Source: Asticcacaulis excentricus CB 48
GTDB taxonomy: Bacteria; Pseudomonadota; Alphaproteobacteria; Caulobacterales; Caulobacteraceae
DNA: 64,000 nt
Assembly (NCBI RefSeq): GCF_000175215.2
Contig: NC_014818.1
Span: forward strand, 1-64,000
Reading direction: 5' to 3'
This document shows positions 17,296 to 26,496 of this stretch, piece after piece; position 1 is the first letter of the stretch, and every line of letters begins with the position of its first letter. The notes beneath the pieces were generated by a model. It made no database searches. It worked only from the letters and a program-made list of their open reading frames with translations, and had not been told where the DNA came from. Position numbers and translations under genes: made by a program.

Positions 17296-18990
17296 ATGTC
17301 TGACACGCCCTCCCGCCGCGACACGCTGCGCCAACTGTCTGCCCTCGCGGGGGCGGGCCTGACGGGCATGGGGCTGTCGGGTGAGGCCCTGTCGCGGACG
17401 CCGTTTACGCGTACCCACACCCTGCCCTCGCTGAAGGGGCTACCTGACTATTCCTACGCGGGTTACGGCTTCGGCGTGGCGCCGATTCCGTCTGAACCGG
17501 GCACGGTCATCGACGTCAGAAGCTTCGGCGCGAAGGGCGACGGAGAGACCGACGATTCCCCGGCTGTGCGTGAGGCGCTGGCGGCGGCGCACAGGGTTGA
17601 AGGGAAGGTAACGCTGCGCTTTCCGGCGGGACGCTTCGTCCTGACCGAGGTGCTCCGCATCGAACGCAGCAATTTTGTCTTTGAGGGGGCCGGACAGGAC
17701 GACGAAGGCACCACACTCTATTTCCCGCGCCCGCTGCGTCTGGTGGACGAAACCCAGACCCTGAAAGAACTCCGCGAGTATATCCGTAAGGAAAACAAAC
17801 GGCAGGTCGAAAAGGACCGCAATATCGACTACTGGTTCAGCGAATATAGCTGGAGCGAAGGTTTTATCCGCGTTGGGATTCCCGGCGTGCGCTACGCTGA
17901 GTACCTGCCGGAATACGACACGCCGCCCGACATCGTGACCGCCGGGGCTTCGGGCGCTAAATGGACGCGGCAGCTGGAGGTGGCTGACGCTTCGGGAATC
18001 ACGCCCGGTCAGATCCTCCAGATCCAGTGGTTCGCCGACAAGGGCCGCGACAGTGCCATCCTGCGCTCGCTCTATGGCGACACCACGCGCACCCTGGGGC
18101 AACGTCACTACGACAATCCGGCACGCGCCCTGATCAGCCAGACCACCCGTGTCATTTCGGTCAAAGGCAGGCGGCTGGAGTTGGGGGATCCGTTATTGCA
18201 CGCCGTCTCGGCGGCGCAACCGGCGCGCCTTGTGCGCAGGGCCTTTCTGACCGATGTCGGCATTCAGGGCCTGCGCATCGAATTTCCCGACGCGCCCGCC
18301 TTCGGCCATCATCTGGAAGAGGGCTATAATGCCATCGCGCTCAATGAGATGTTTGACGGCTGGGTGCGCGACGTCACCATACACAATGCCGATTCCGGCA
18401 TCCTGACCTATGACAGCGCCAGCCTTACCCTTAGCGGCATAGCAACGACCGGAGCGCGCGAAGCCCACTATTCGGTACACGTCGGCAATGCCCACAATGT
18501 GCTGGTCAAGGACGTGCGGGTCGCTAATCCGGTCGTTCATCCTTTAAGCGTCAATACGCAGGCAACGCGCGCCGTTTATTCGCGCGCCGTCGTCCTGATG
18601 CGCGGCCTGATCGATCAGCATGCCGGGGCCAACCATGAGAACCTGTTTGACGCCGTGCGTCTGCACATCCGCCCCAAAAAAGCGGACGGCGTCTGGGTGC
18701 ACGACACTTGGGCCGGGGGCGGCGCCCCCTACTGGCAGCCCAATCACGGTCTGCACAACTCAACGTGGAACCTCGAAGTCGTGATCGAAGGTGGTGCGCC
18801 GTGGAGCGCCGAAGTCACCCTGCGCGGTCTGAAACAGGGGATCGGGGAAAACGTCATCGGCGTCTATGGAAACCGCCGCCTGAGCGTGATCTATCCCGAC
18901 GCCGCGCGGATCGAGGGCATCAATGTCTGCATCGAAGCCGCCCCCTCCCTCTACGATCATCAGCTGGCGCAGCGACAGACGCGCACATAA
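17296..18990 (+). CDS. Tat-exported right-handed beta-helix polysaccharide lyase/hydrolase (Pectate_lyase_3 superfamily)
   Basis: 564 aa. A twin-arginine signal (PSRRDTLRQLSALAGAGL) starts at residue 4. The Pectate_lyase_3 entry motif VIDVRSFGAKGDGETDDSPA lies at about residues 71-90 and is followed by the coils of a parallel beta-helix, with repeated short strands such as VRDVTIHNADSGI and VLVKDVRVANP. AAAGGA precedes the ATG. Related proteins act on pectins, rhamnogalacturonan and other acidic polysaccharides; the precise class cannot be read off. Third gene of the receptor/LacI operon and followed after 105 bp by a beta-barrel protein gene. Confidence 0.8.
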   Translation: MSDTPSRRDTLRQLSALAGAGLTGMGLSGEALSRTPFTRTHTLPSLKGLPDYSYAGYGFGVAPIPSEPGTVIDVRSFGAKGDGETDDSPAVREALAAAHRVEGKVTLRFPAGRFVLTEVLRIERSNFVFEGAGQDDEGTTLYFPRPLRLVDETQTLKELREYIRKENKRQVEKDRNIDYWFSEYSWSEGFIRVGIPGVRYAEYLPEYDTPPDIVTAGASGAKWTRQLEVADASGITPGQILQIQWFADKGRDSAILRSLYGDTTRTLGQRHYDNPARALISQTTRVISVKGRRLELGDPLLHAVSAAQPARLVRRAFLTDVGIQGLRIEFPDAPAFGHHLEEGYNAIALNEMFDGWVRDVTIHNADSGILTYDSASLTLSGIATTGAREAHYSVHVGNAHNVLVKDVRVANPVVHPLSVNTQATRAVYSRAVVLMRGLIDQHAGANHENLFDAVRLHIRPKKADGVWVHDTWAGGGAPYWQPNHGLHNSTWNLEVVIEGGAPWSAEVTLRGLKQGIGENVIGVYGNRRLSVIYPDAARIEGINVCIEAAPSLYDHQLAQRQTRT

Positions 18991-19095
18991 GGAGGGCATC
19001 TCAAGAAATCCGAAGACGAGGTCACGACGTACCAGAGGCACATCGCGATGATTGAACGTGCGTTTTGGATAGACCTCTAACCTTATGGAATTCTT

Positions 19096-19950
19096 ATGAA
19101 AACGCTTGCACTCACCCTGCTTTGCGCGCCCGCTCTTGCGTCCCTGTCTCTGGCGTCTGTGGCCCATGCCGGGCCCGTGGATTCCGGGCGCTGGGCCGTC
19201 AGCGGCAGCATTGGAACTGAAGTCCCGGTTTCCGGCGATGTCCACGGCGGCACAACGACGGGTCAGATTCCGCTGGCAACCATTGCCTCGCTGCGCGATG
19301 CCGGCGCGCCAGCCCTGCCCACTGCCCTGACGGCCACCGGCAATGCCGGTCAGTTGCGCATTCAGTCGCGTGGATTCGACGATATTTACGACAACGCTAC
19401 GGCGCTGAACTTCGAAGCCACCTATGGCATTGGTGATGGTCGCGAATTGTTCGGCAACTTTGAGTATGTAAAGGCCGATGAAGGCTCGACACAGGTCGGC
19501 ACTGCCGCTGTGGTCAATGGCACCAGCACCGTGGCCGAAGTCCCGGTCTATGGCCGCTTTGGCGAATACAAGGGCATTGGCGTTTCTGTCGGTGCGCGTC
19601 AGTGGTTTAACGAAGGCGGCACGTTCGAGCCCTATATCGCCGGACGCATCGGCGTCAGCAAGATCGACGAAATCCGCGCCACCTTCACCATCCCGGACCT
19701 GACCATCAATCAGGCTCTGCGCAACGTGCCCTTCTATGACGACACGACGATCCTCACCGCCGGGGCGGAAGCGGGCGTCAGCTATAAGATGTCGGAAAAT
19801 GTCTCACTGATCGCGGAAACGGGCCTGCGCTACTATGGCAAGCTGGACGGCAATGACAGCGCCGTAGGCGGTCTGGGCCTCGCCTCAATCAACGAAGAAG
19901 GTAACCGGCTGGTGGTGCCGGTGACACTGAAACTGCGCGCCGTTTTCTGA
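19096..19950 (+). CDS. Outer-membrane beta-barrel protein
   Basis: 284 aa with a signal peptide (MKTLALTLLCAPALASLSLA, cleavage after SVAHA). The mature chain alternates aromatic and small residues as in an 8- to 10-stranded OmpA-like barrel and ends in VTLKLRAVF with a terminal Phe, the usual BAM recognition signal. No specific family recognised. It follows the lyase on the same strand and ends just before a strong terminator, so it may be the last gene of the receptor operon or be separately transcribed from the 105-bp gap. Function unknown. Confidence 0.75.
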   Translation: MKTLALTLLCAPALASLSLASVAHAGPVDSGRWAVSGSIGTEVPVSGDVHGGTTTGQIPLATIASLRDAGAPALPTALTATGNAGQLRIQSRGFDDIYDNATALNFEATYGIGDGRELFGNFEYVKADEGSTQVGTAAVVNGTSTVAEVPVYGRFGEYKGIGVSVGARQWFNEGGTFEPYIAGRIGVSKIDEIRATFTIPDLTINQALRNVPFYDDTTILTAGAEAGVSYKMSENVSLIAETGLRYYGKLDGNDSAVGGLGLASINEEGNRLVVPVTLKLRAVF

Positions 19951-19976
19951 GCAAAGCGGCCAATTGTAATGATTGA

Positions 19977-20007
19977 GGGCCGGACCCGGTGGGTCTGGCC
20001 CTTTTTT
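19977..20007 (+). terminator. Rho-independent terminator
   Basis: An 11-bp stem (GGGCCGGACCC paired with GGGTCTGGCCC, one G-U) with a 3-nt loop, followed by six T residues. It lies 26 bp after the beta-barrel gene and closes the receptor/LacI/lyase region. Confidence 0.9.
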
Positions 20008-20143
20008 GATAGTGCAGTTGCATTCAAACCGCGATCAGAGAACCCAACACGAAATCCGACAAGCAAGATGCAGTTGTTTTGAAATTACACTCTAAAACGA
20101 CACTTTAGATTTATTGTGCGTCCAGACTGAGCTGACAACGCTC

Positions 20144-20755
20144 CTAATTCAACGCATATCGCGCCTGCCACGCACCCGCTACCTCGGCGGGGGCGACGCC
20201 GATAGTCACATCTTCCCCACGGGCTTCTTTCAGGCGGAACAGCCACGGCGTGCGCGATTGTGGCTGATAGGACTGGGCCATGGCGCGGATATCCTCTTCA
20301 GGCACCTCGAACACCACGCGCGTAAACTGGCTGCATTCACCGGGCATTTCAAACGCCGGGCAGTAGTCGATCCAGTGTGTCACTGTGCTCGGTTTGACCT
20401 TCACAAGGCGGTCACCGATCTGATAGCGCACCTCTGATATCTCACGTCGTGCCCCGCTATAGGTAAGGTCGTGCCAGACCTCCCAGCGTGCCTGACCTGT
20501 CTGCCGGTCTATGCGTACCTGAACGTGGCCGTCCCAGATATAGGCCCCATTGGCCGGCCCCGGTTTGCGCGTCGCTTTCACGGTTGACAGAAGAATTGCA
20601 TCGTCAAGGTGGTCGCCCTTGATGAGGGCGCGGCGTGCAAAATGTGCCGGCTCAAGCTTAGCCAAGCCCTTGGACAGGCGCATGTTTTCGACCGGAGTCG
20701 AGTCCGACGGACCAAAGAAAAATGCGGCCATGATGGCCAGATGCGCGACGCTCAT
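20144..20755 (-). CDS. Hypothetical protein
   Basis: 203 aa, not recognised. AAAGGA is well spaced before the ATG. A short hydrophobic start (MSVAHLAIMAAFFFG) may be an export signal. The body looks like a soluble mixed alpha/beta protein with two Cys close together (WIDYCPAFEMPGECSQF). It starts 11 bp after the DUF2490 gene on the same strand, so the two are probably co-transcribed and may act together at the cell envelope. Confidence 0.6.
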   Translation of the reverse strand: MSVAHLAIMAAFFFGPSDSTPVENMRLSKGLAKLEPAHFARRALIKGDHLDDAILLSTVKATRKPGPANGAYIWDGHVQVRIDRQTGQARWEVWHDLTYSGARREISEVRYQIGDRLVKVKPSTVTHWIDYCPAFEMPGECSQFTRVVFEVPEEDIRAMAQSYQPQSRTPWLFRLKEARGEDVTIGVAPAEVAGAWQARYALN

Positions 20756-20766
20756 ACGAAAATCCT

Positions 20767-21441
20767 TTAAAACTGCGCGGTCAGGCTGAGGCTGAGAATA
20801 TGATCAACAGCGTCTTCGCCCGGACGGCGCACCCACTGATGAATATATCCCGGCTCAAGGGTCAGGCGGGACGTCAGGGGCACCGATACGCCGACGCTGT
20901 TACGCCAGCGCTCAAGGCCCTCGCGTTGTCCCCAGTCCGTGGTGTTGGCGGCCCAGAAGGCCTCGCTCCACACGACACCACTGACTTTTTGAGTGAGCGG
21001 CTTGCTGAAGCGAAGCTGCTGACGCAGACGCCAGCCCATATCGTCACGCCCGTCTATCCGCCTTTGCTCCAGACGCGTGCGCCCGTTCAAAACCGCACCG
21101 CCCTCAAAGGCCGCTACGCGGTAAGTCAGTTGTTGCCACAGACGGTGTTCATCCGTTTTAGCCGGCCCCGGCGGATTGGTTTGCACGAAGGCATAGCCCA
21201 AGCTCCCGCGGGTGGTTGGGCTGAAACCATAACTGACGCTGGGGCGGATAAGATACTGTCCCAGACGCGAGGCGTCATTGTTAAAGCGCTTTTGCACTTC
21301 GACCGTAGCAGAGACCTGGCCATTTACCTTGAAATGGGAATGCAGACCACCCCACACGGCAGTGTCTTCGCTCGCCGCGTGAGCGGCAAAAGGCATAAGA
21401 CAACCAAAAGCGAGCGGCACCAGCCGGGATATGCGAAACAT
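20767..21441 (-). CDS. DUF2490 family outer-membrane-type protein
   Basis: 224 aa from the ATG at 21441 (a TTG at 21444 is also possible). A signal peptide ends near ...AHAASED. The chain contains the DUF2490 pattern: VWGGLHSHFKVN, RPSVSYGFS, DEHRLWQQLTYR, RTRLEQRR, GWRLRQQLRFSKPL and a C-terminal HILSLSLTAQF strand. Such proteins are predicted beta-barrels of unknown function. First gene of a two-gene operon with the hypothetical protein at 20144. Confidence 0.75.
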   Translation of the reverse strand: MFRISRLVPLAFGCLMPFAAHAASEDTAVWGGLHSHFKVNGQVSATVEVQKRFNNDASRLGQYLIRPSVSYGFSPTTRGSLGYAFVQTNPPGPAKTDEHRLWQQLTYRVAAFEGGAVLNGRTRLEQRRIDGRDDMGWRLRQQLRFSKPLTQKVSGVVWSEAFWAANTTDWGQREGLERWRNSVGVSVPLTSRLTLEPGYIHQWVRRPGEDAVDHILSLSLTAQF

Positions 21442-21536
21442 CAAACGGACCTTGAAAGAAAGAAAAGACGCAGGCGGATCAGAAGTCGGGGGGTCAGCGC
21501 CTGACCCGCCTGCACACGGCTTAAGTAAGGGGGGTA

Positions 21537-22127
21537 TTACTTAGCCGAGTAGGGCAGGGAGGAATGGTGCAGAACGATGCGCAGCTTGCCTTCGCCGTCC
21601 CGGATATAGCCCCAGGTCTTGTCCACCACGGTGACATTGCCCTTCGCGTCGGTCAGGGTGACATTGCCCATCGAAATGGCGCTGTCGCCAGTGATAACGA
21701 TGCCGGCATTATCGATCTTGAAGCCACGCCAGCTCTTTAGGGCAAAGCCCTTATCGTTTGGGAACTTGGTGTCGCCGCCGACAAAATACGCCAGCGCACC
21801 GTCACGGGTCGTGCGGAAGGTTTGCGGGGCCACCGTTAGGGTCGGCTTGAACAGCACCTGGCCGTAATTATAGCCGTAAGCGCTATCCAGCACCTTTTCG
21901 GCCAGCCGCTTTGCGGCTGCGTAGCCGTTTTTGTCATTTTCGGTCGAAATCGCGACCAGCGCTTCGCCCCAGGCCTTCTGGGCGGCTTCGACTTCGGCCA
22001 CAGTGATCGGGGCATAGACGGCCGGGCTGATCTGAGCCGTGTTACCCGCCGCTAGCGCCGGGGCACCCGCGAAGGCCAGCGGCAAGGCCAGAGCCAGACA
22101 GGCAGCCTTCAAATTCATCTTTTTCAT
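21537..22127 (-). CDS. Exported NTF2-like/SnoaL-like protein
   Basis: 196 aa from the ATG at 22127 (a second at 22118). The signal peptide is MKKMNLKAACLALALPLAFA, cleaved after APALA. The mature part resembles the CaMKII-association/SgcJ-type NTF2-like fold: an N-terminal helix (VEAAQKAWGEALVAIS), a central FKIDNAGIVITGDSAISMGNV block and the closing VDKTWGYIRDGEGKLRIVLHHSSLP. Similar proteins are sometimes annotated as phosphoribosyl-AMP cyclohydrolase, which the sequence does not support. Stand-alone; role unknown. Confidence 0.65.
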   Translation of the reverse strand: MKKMNLKAACLALALPLAFAGAPALAAGNTAQISPAVYAPITVAEVEAAQKAWGEALVAISTENDKNGYAAAKRLAEKVLDSAYGYNYGQVLFKPTLTVAPQTFRTTRDGALAYFVGGDTKFPNDKGFALKSWRGFKIDNAGIVITGDSAISMGNVTLTDAKGNVTVVDKTWGYIRDGEGKLRIVLHHSSLPYSAK

Positions 22128-22288
22128 CGTTTTGCACCTTTCCTCTTCAACCGCCGCCAACATCGTTGCGGCTTGTGAGAAGAAGGTAGGGGCAGACGGG
22201 ACGGCAGCGCATCCGCCGACTGGCGCGCCTTGCGGCCTAGGCCGGATGGCCTATGCACAACAGGGCTTTCCCGTTATAGAGACAAGCA

Positions 22289-23395
22289 ATGGAAAGCGCC
22301 TCTCCCCTGCTGTCTACGCAGATTGAAACCGTCGCCGAACTGCGAGAGCTTTATCGCGCGGCCGAGGCGCGGGCGGCGCGTCTGCGGCTGTTGTCACAGG
22401 CCGGGGGTGAGCTGGCGCTGGCCGAGATGACCACGGTCGAGACCGTGCTGCAGGCATGCGCCGGGCGACTGGCGCATTTTCTGGGGCGAGGTAGAGCGTC
22501 TATCGCACCACAAGGGCCGGGGCTGGGTCTGCGCGCGCCGGGTCAGAGCGAAGGCACGGCTGCGGCTCCTTTCGCCTTCGTTATTATCGACGGCTTCGCT
22601 GATCTGAGCGACATACCGGATAGCGAAGACCGTGAGGCCGTGCGGCTCGTTTTGGAACTGATGGGTGCCACGGCCAGCCGCATCGAGCGTGAGGCCGAAC
22701 GCGGCCGACTGACCGCCACCCTGCGTGAGCGCGAACAGCGGCTGGAATACGTCGTCGGACGCCTGTTCACAGCGCAGGAAGACGAACGCCGCCGCCTGTC
22801 GCATGAATTGCACGATGGTGTGGCTCAGACAGCGACGGCGCTGGTTCGCCTGCTCGAAGGCGGCACGGATCGCGTAAAGGAACCCGTCGCCGGTCCGCAG
22901 CGGGCGCGTCTGGCGCAGATTGCGCGCGAGCTGGTGCAGGAAATCCGGGCCATTATCGGCGGTCTGCGCCCCACCCTTCTAGATGATCTGGGTCTGCGCG
23001 CCGCCTTGCGCTATCTGGCCGAGTCACTGGAGACGGACGGTTATACCGTGACCTTTGACGTGCCTGTGGGGGCCATGCCCCTGCCCTCCGCCGTCGAAAC
23101 CGCCCTGTTTCGTGTGGCGCAGGAGGCCGTCAGCAATATCCGTAAACACGCCGGAGGCCCCTGCCCGGTCACCCTGAGCTTACGCGCCGATGCAGATTCG
23201 GGCATCACCTTGCAAATAGGCGATGCCGGGCGTGGCCTGAGTTACTCAGAGCCCACCGGCTTGGGGGCGCGGCAAGGCATGCATGTGGGGCGTGAAGTGA
23301 TGCACGAGCGCATGCTGGCCATTGGCGGACACCTCTTGTGGGAGGCCAGTCCCGACGGCGTCAGCGTTACAGCCCACCTGCCCCAACCTTTGTGA
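22289..23395 (+). CDS. Sensor histidine kinase, NarX/DegS type (HisKA_3)
   Basis: 368 aa, no membrane segment. An N-terminal GAF-like region (about residues 15-145) is followed by a coiled-coil linker, the HisKA_3 dimerisation box DERRRLSHELHDGVAQT with phospho-accepting His at about residue 175, and a HATPase domain (FRVAQEAVSNIRKHAGG, IGDAGRGLS). The last glycine-rich box is longer than usual (GLGARQGMHVGREVMHERM). The kinase should phosphorylate the LuxR-type regulator encoded 11 bp downstream. A cytosolic sensor domain suggests an internal signal such as redox, gas or metabolite. Confidence 0.9.
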   Translation: MESASPLLSTQIETVAELRELYRAAEARAARLRLLSQAGGELALAEMTTVETVLQACAGRLAHFLGRGRASIAPQGPGLGLRAPGQSEGTAAAPFAFVIIDGFADLSDIPDSEDREAVRLVLELMGATASRIEREAERGRLTATLREREQRLEYVVGRLFTAQEDERRRLSHELHDGVAQTATALVRLLEGGTDRVKEPVAGPQRARLAQIARELVQEIRAIIGGLRPTLLDDLGLRAALRYLAESLETDGYTVTFDVPVGAMPLPSAVETALFRVAQEAVSNIRKHAGGPCPVTLSLRADADSGITLQIGDAGRGLSYSEPTGLGARQGMHVGREVMHERMLAIGGHLLWEASPDGVSVTAHLPQPL

Positions 23396-23405
23396 GTGTA
23401 TCCTT

Positions 23406-24062
23406 TTGACCGCCGATCCCTTACGCATCCTGATTGTTGACGACCACGCCCTGGCGCGCGAGGGGCTGAAGGCCGTGCTGACCAGCAGCGGATTCAGCGT
23501 TGTGGGCGAAGCCGCCGATGGCCCGGCCGCTATTGCCCTGACCGAGGCCTTGTGTCCGGACGTGGTGCTGATGGATGTCCGCCTGAAGGGCGATATGGAC
23601 GGCCTTGAAGCCACGCGACGCATCGCGGCCCTCGGCCTGGCGGCGCGCGTGCTGATGCTCACCCTGCACGATCTGCCCGCCTATGTGCGTGAAGCTCTGG
23701 CGGCGGGAGCGGCAGGCTATGTTCTCAAGGATACCGCTATTGACGATCTTCAAGCGGCCATTGTGCGTGTGGCGCAGGGGCAGACCGCCCTGCCGCTTGA
23801 TCTCGTCAGCGCCGCCATGCGCGCGCCGGAACCGGTTGAACGTGACCCGACTGCCCTGTCCAGCCTAACCGGGCGCGAGCGCGAAATCGTCCATCTGATC
23901 GCCGAAGGCATGACCAATAAGGAGATCGGGCGGTCCTTAGGTATCAGCCCAGCGACGGTAAAGGCGCATGTCGAGCGGCTGATCGCCAAGCTGGGGGTCA
24001 CAGACCGCACACAGGCGGCGGTACTGGCGTCGCGCCATCTTCCAGCGGGGCGTGAGGCATGA
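23406..24062 (+). CDS. NarL/FixJ-family response regulator
   Basis: 218 aa from a TTG at 23406, the first start after the kinase stop that gives a normal receiver N-terminus (LRILIVDDHALAREGLKAVL). The phospho-acceptor is Asp57 in VVLMDVRL, and Lys is in YVLKDTA. The C-terminal LuxR HTH is LTGREREIVHLIAEGMTNKE, followed by IGRSLGISPATVKAHVERL. A longer frame reaching back to 23322 exists but would overlap the kinase and add non-domain sequence. The stop overlaps the next kinase start as ATGA, so the two sensor pairs are translationally linked. Confidence 0.9.
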   Translation: MTADPLRILIVDDHALAREGLKAVLTSSGFSVVGEAADGPAAIALTEALCPDVVLMDVRLKGDMDGLEATRRIAALGLAARVLMLTLHDLPAYVREALAAGAAGYVLKDTAIDDLQAAIVRVAQGQTALPLDLVSAAMRAPEPVERDPTALSSLTGREREIVHLIAEGMTNKEIGRSLGISPATVKAHVERLIAKLGVTDRTQAAVLASRHLPAGREA

Positions 24063-25993
24063 GGCTGGCACGCTTTCTGACCCGCTTCTGGGCCGACCGG
24101 CCGCTGGCGCTCAAAGGGCTGGTGGTGGTGGCTCTGCCGCTGGCCATCCTGCTGGTGTCGCTCAGCCTGCTGTTTCAGGCCAGCCATGCCGAAGAACAGG
24201 CCGAAGACGATGTGCGCCGCGCCTTCGCCGTGCAGCGCGACACCTATCAGGTCCACGCCCTTCTGGCCGAAGCCGCCGCCGGGGTGCGCGGCTATGTGCT
24301 GACACGACAGGCGCGGTTTCTGGAACCCTATCGCAAAGCCGAAGCCGATCTGCCGCCGACCTTTAACAGACTGGACGGAATCATCCGCGACGCCGAAATC
24401 CGGCAGCGGTTTGAGCGCATCCGCTCACTGGCGGTGCGCAAACGAGAAGGCCTGCACACTATTGTCGAACTCGCCGACGGTCGACCCGGCAACGGACGCA
24501 ATACGGCTGAGATCGAGGCCGCGCTGGTATCCAACAAGATCGTGCTCGACGCCATGCGCCAGGAAATCGACCGCATTCAGGTGCGTGAAAACGCGCTTCT
24601 TGATCAAAGGCTGCGCCGCGTGGAAGAGGTGCGCAACCGCTTCCTTTTCCTGACGGCCATCAGCGCCATTGTCGGCCTTCTGGGCAGTCTGGCGGCCGTC
24701 TATCTGTTCTCGACCGGCATTGTGCGCCGCATCGGCAACCTTGAGGACAATGCCGAGCGACTGGCGCAGGGCGAGGCGCTGAACGACCTGCCGCAGGACG
24801 CTGATGAGATCGGGCGGCTGGCGCAACGGCTGACGCGTGCCAGCGCGCTCTTGCGTGGCCGTGAACAGGCCTTGCGCGAAAGCGAGGAACGCTTCCGCCT
24901 CGTGATCGAAGAAGTGCGTGATTACGGCATTTTTGCGCTTGATCCCGATGGCGTGGTGACGAGCTGGAACCTGGGGGCGGAACGCATCAAGGGCTGGACG
25001 GCACCGGAAATTCTGGGGCAGCATTTTAGCCGTTTCTACCCCGACGAAACGCGCGACTTTCTGCCCGCCCAGATGTTGCAACGGGCACGCGACCGCGGCA
25101 CGGTAGAAGACGAGGGCTGGCGCCTGCGCAAGGACGGCTCGCGCTTCTGGGCCAATGTGGTGATCACCAGCCTGCACGATGATAATGGCCAGGTGCGGGG
25201 CTTTGCCAAGGTAACGCGCGACATGACCGAACGCCGCCGCAGCGAAGAGGCGCTGCGCATGGCGCGTGAGGACGCCATTGCCGCCAATTTGGCCAAGAGC
25301 GAATTCCTGTCGCGGACCAGCCACGAACTGCGCACACCGATGAGCGCCATTCTGGGCTTTGGGCAGTTGCTGGAATTGGATGAAGAGACGCTGTCGACGC
25401 CGCACCGGGCCGCCGTACAGCAGATCATGAAGGCCGGACGACATCTTCTGTCGCTGATCAACGACCTTCTCGATATTTCGAGCATCGAAGCCGGGGCGAC
25501 CGATATGTCGATCGAAGCGGTCGATCTGGACGACGTTGTGCAGGAGGTGCACGCACTGGCTGCCCCAATTGTGGCTACGGGCGGGTTGAGCTTCCAGCTT
25601 GATGCGGCCGAGCCCGGCCTGATCGCCCAGGCGGACCGGCGGCGGCTGATACAGGTCCTTCTGAACCTGATTGCCAACGCTGCCAAATATAACCGCACCG
25701 GTACCTGCGTGCGTCTGGCCTATGGACGCAAGGGCGACGACATTCGCATCGAGGTCGAAGACGATGGCGAAGGCATCGACCCGTCGGCAGCCTCACGCCT
25801 GTTCACGCCGTTTGACCGGCTGGGCCAGCAGTCGAAGACGCGAGTCGAAGGCACAGGGCTGGGGCTCGCCTTGTCCAAGCGCCTCGTGGAATCCATGAGC
25901 GGCGAGATTGGCTATGAGGCCCCGGCGCAGGGGGCGCGCTTCTGGTTTACACTGCCGGCGGCCTCACCTACATCCGATAAACCAGAGACCTGA
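24059..25993 (+). CDS. CHASE3-HAMP-PAS sensor histidine kinase
   Basis: 644 aa. TM1 is at about residues 20-42 and TM2 at about 196-220, bracketing a CHASE3 domain (LLAEAAAGVRGYVLTRQARF). HAMP follows at about 220-272, then a PAS domain (FRLVIEEVRDYGIFALDPDG to VTRDMTERRR), HisKA with phospho-accepting His422 in SHELRTPMSAILGFG, and a HATPase domain (NLIANAAKYN, DDGEGIDP, GTGLGLALSK). ATGA overlap with the upstream regulator. Its likely partner is the single-domain receiver that starts 10 bp downstream. CHASE3 senses an unknown extracytoplasmic cue. Confidence 0.93.
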   Translation: MRLARFLTRFWADRPLALKGLVVVALPLAILLVSLSLLFQASHAEEQAEDDVRRAFAVQRDTYQVHALLAEAAAGVRGYVLTRQARFLEPYRKAEADLPPTFNRLDGIIRDAEIRQRFERIRSLAVRKREGLHTIVELADGRPGNGRNTAEIEAALVSNKIVLDAMRQEIDRIQVRENALLDQRLRRVEEVRNRFLFLTAISAIVGLLGSLAAVYLFSTGIVRRIGNLEDNAERLAQGEALNDLPQDADEIGRLAQRLTRASALLRGREQALRESEERFRLVIEEVRDYGIFALDPDGVVTSWNLGAERIKGWTAPEILGQHFSRFYPDETRDFLPAQMLQRARDRGTVEDEGWRLRKDGSRFWANVVITSLHDDNGQVRGFAKVTRDMTERRRSEEALRMAREDAIAANLAKSEFLSRTSHELRTPMSAILGFGQLLELDEETLSTPHRAAVQQIMKAGRHLLSLINDLLDISSIEAGATDMSIEAVDLDDVVQEVHALAAPIVATGGLSFQLDAAEPGLIAQADRRRLIQVLLNLIANAAKYNRTGTCVRLAYGRKGDDIRIEVEDDGEGIDPSAASRLFTPFDRLGQQSKTRVEGTGLGLALSKRLVESMSGEIGYEAPAQGARFWFTLPAASPTSDKPET

Positions 25994-26003
25994 GACCACG
26001 ACC

Positions 26004-26447
26004 ATGCCGGGACACCTGATCGCACCGGGAGACCTTTTGTCACGCCGCATCCTCGTAATCGACGATGAAGAGGCCAATGTGCTGCTGCTAATCGCGCTGC
26101 TGAAGCGCGAAGGCTATAATGATGTGCACGGGATTACCGACCCGGCCCGCGCCATGCAAGCCTACATCGACCTCGCGCCCGATCTGGTGCTTCTCGACCT
26201 GATGATGCCGGAAGTGGACGGGTTTCAGCTTCTTGAAGCCTTCGGACGCCATGAACGCGCCGATGAATACCGCCCGGTTTTGGTGCTGACGGCGGATACC
26301 ACGCTTCAGGCGCGCCGACGCGCGCTGTCGCTGGGGGCCAAGGACTTTGTGGCCAAGCCCTTTGATGTGATCGAAGTCGCCTTACGGATTTCTAACCTTC
26401 TGGAAACCCGGCTCTTGTACGAGCGCTTGCGTCAGCACAGCGCATAG
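26004..26447 (+). CDS. Single-domain response regulator (CheY-like receiver)
   Basis: 147 aa from the ATG at 26004, chosen because it follows the kinase stop by 10 bp; a longer frame from 25908 would overlap the kinase. Receiver motifs: VIDDEEANVLLL (acidic pocket), Asp65 in LVLLDLMMPEVDGF, TAD with Thr switch, and Lys in FVAKPFDV. There is no output domain, so it acts by protein-protein interaction or as a phosphorelay intermediate. Fourth gene of the two-component operon. Confidence 0.9.
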   Translation: MPGHLIAPGDLLSRRILVIDDEEANVLLLIALLKREGYNDVHGITDPARAMQAYIDLAPDLVLLDLMMPEVDGFQLLEAFGRHERADEYRPVLVLTADTTLQARRRALSLGAKDFVAKPFDVIEVALRISNLLETRLLYERLRQHSA

Positions 26448-26496
26448 GGGTTTCAAAGGGCACTGGTGCCGTGGCTATGCAGTTACTTGCGAGCTT

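Noticed and set aside
26459..26470. GGCACTGGTGCC palindrome after the receiver gene as a terminator.
   Set aside because: No T-run follows on either strand; left as an unexplained short palindrome.
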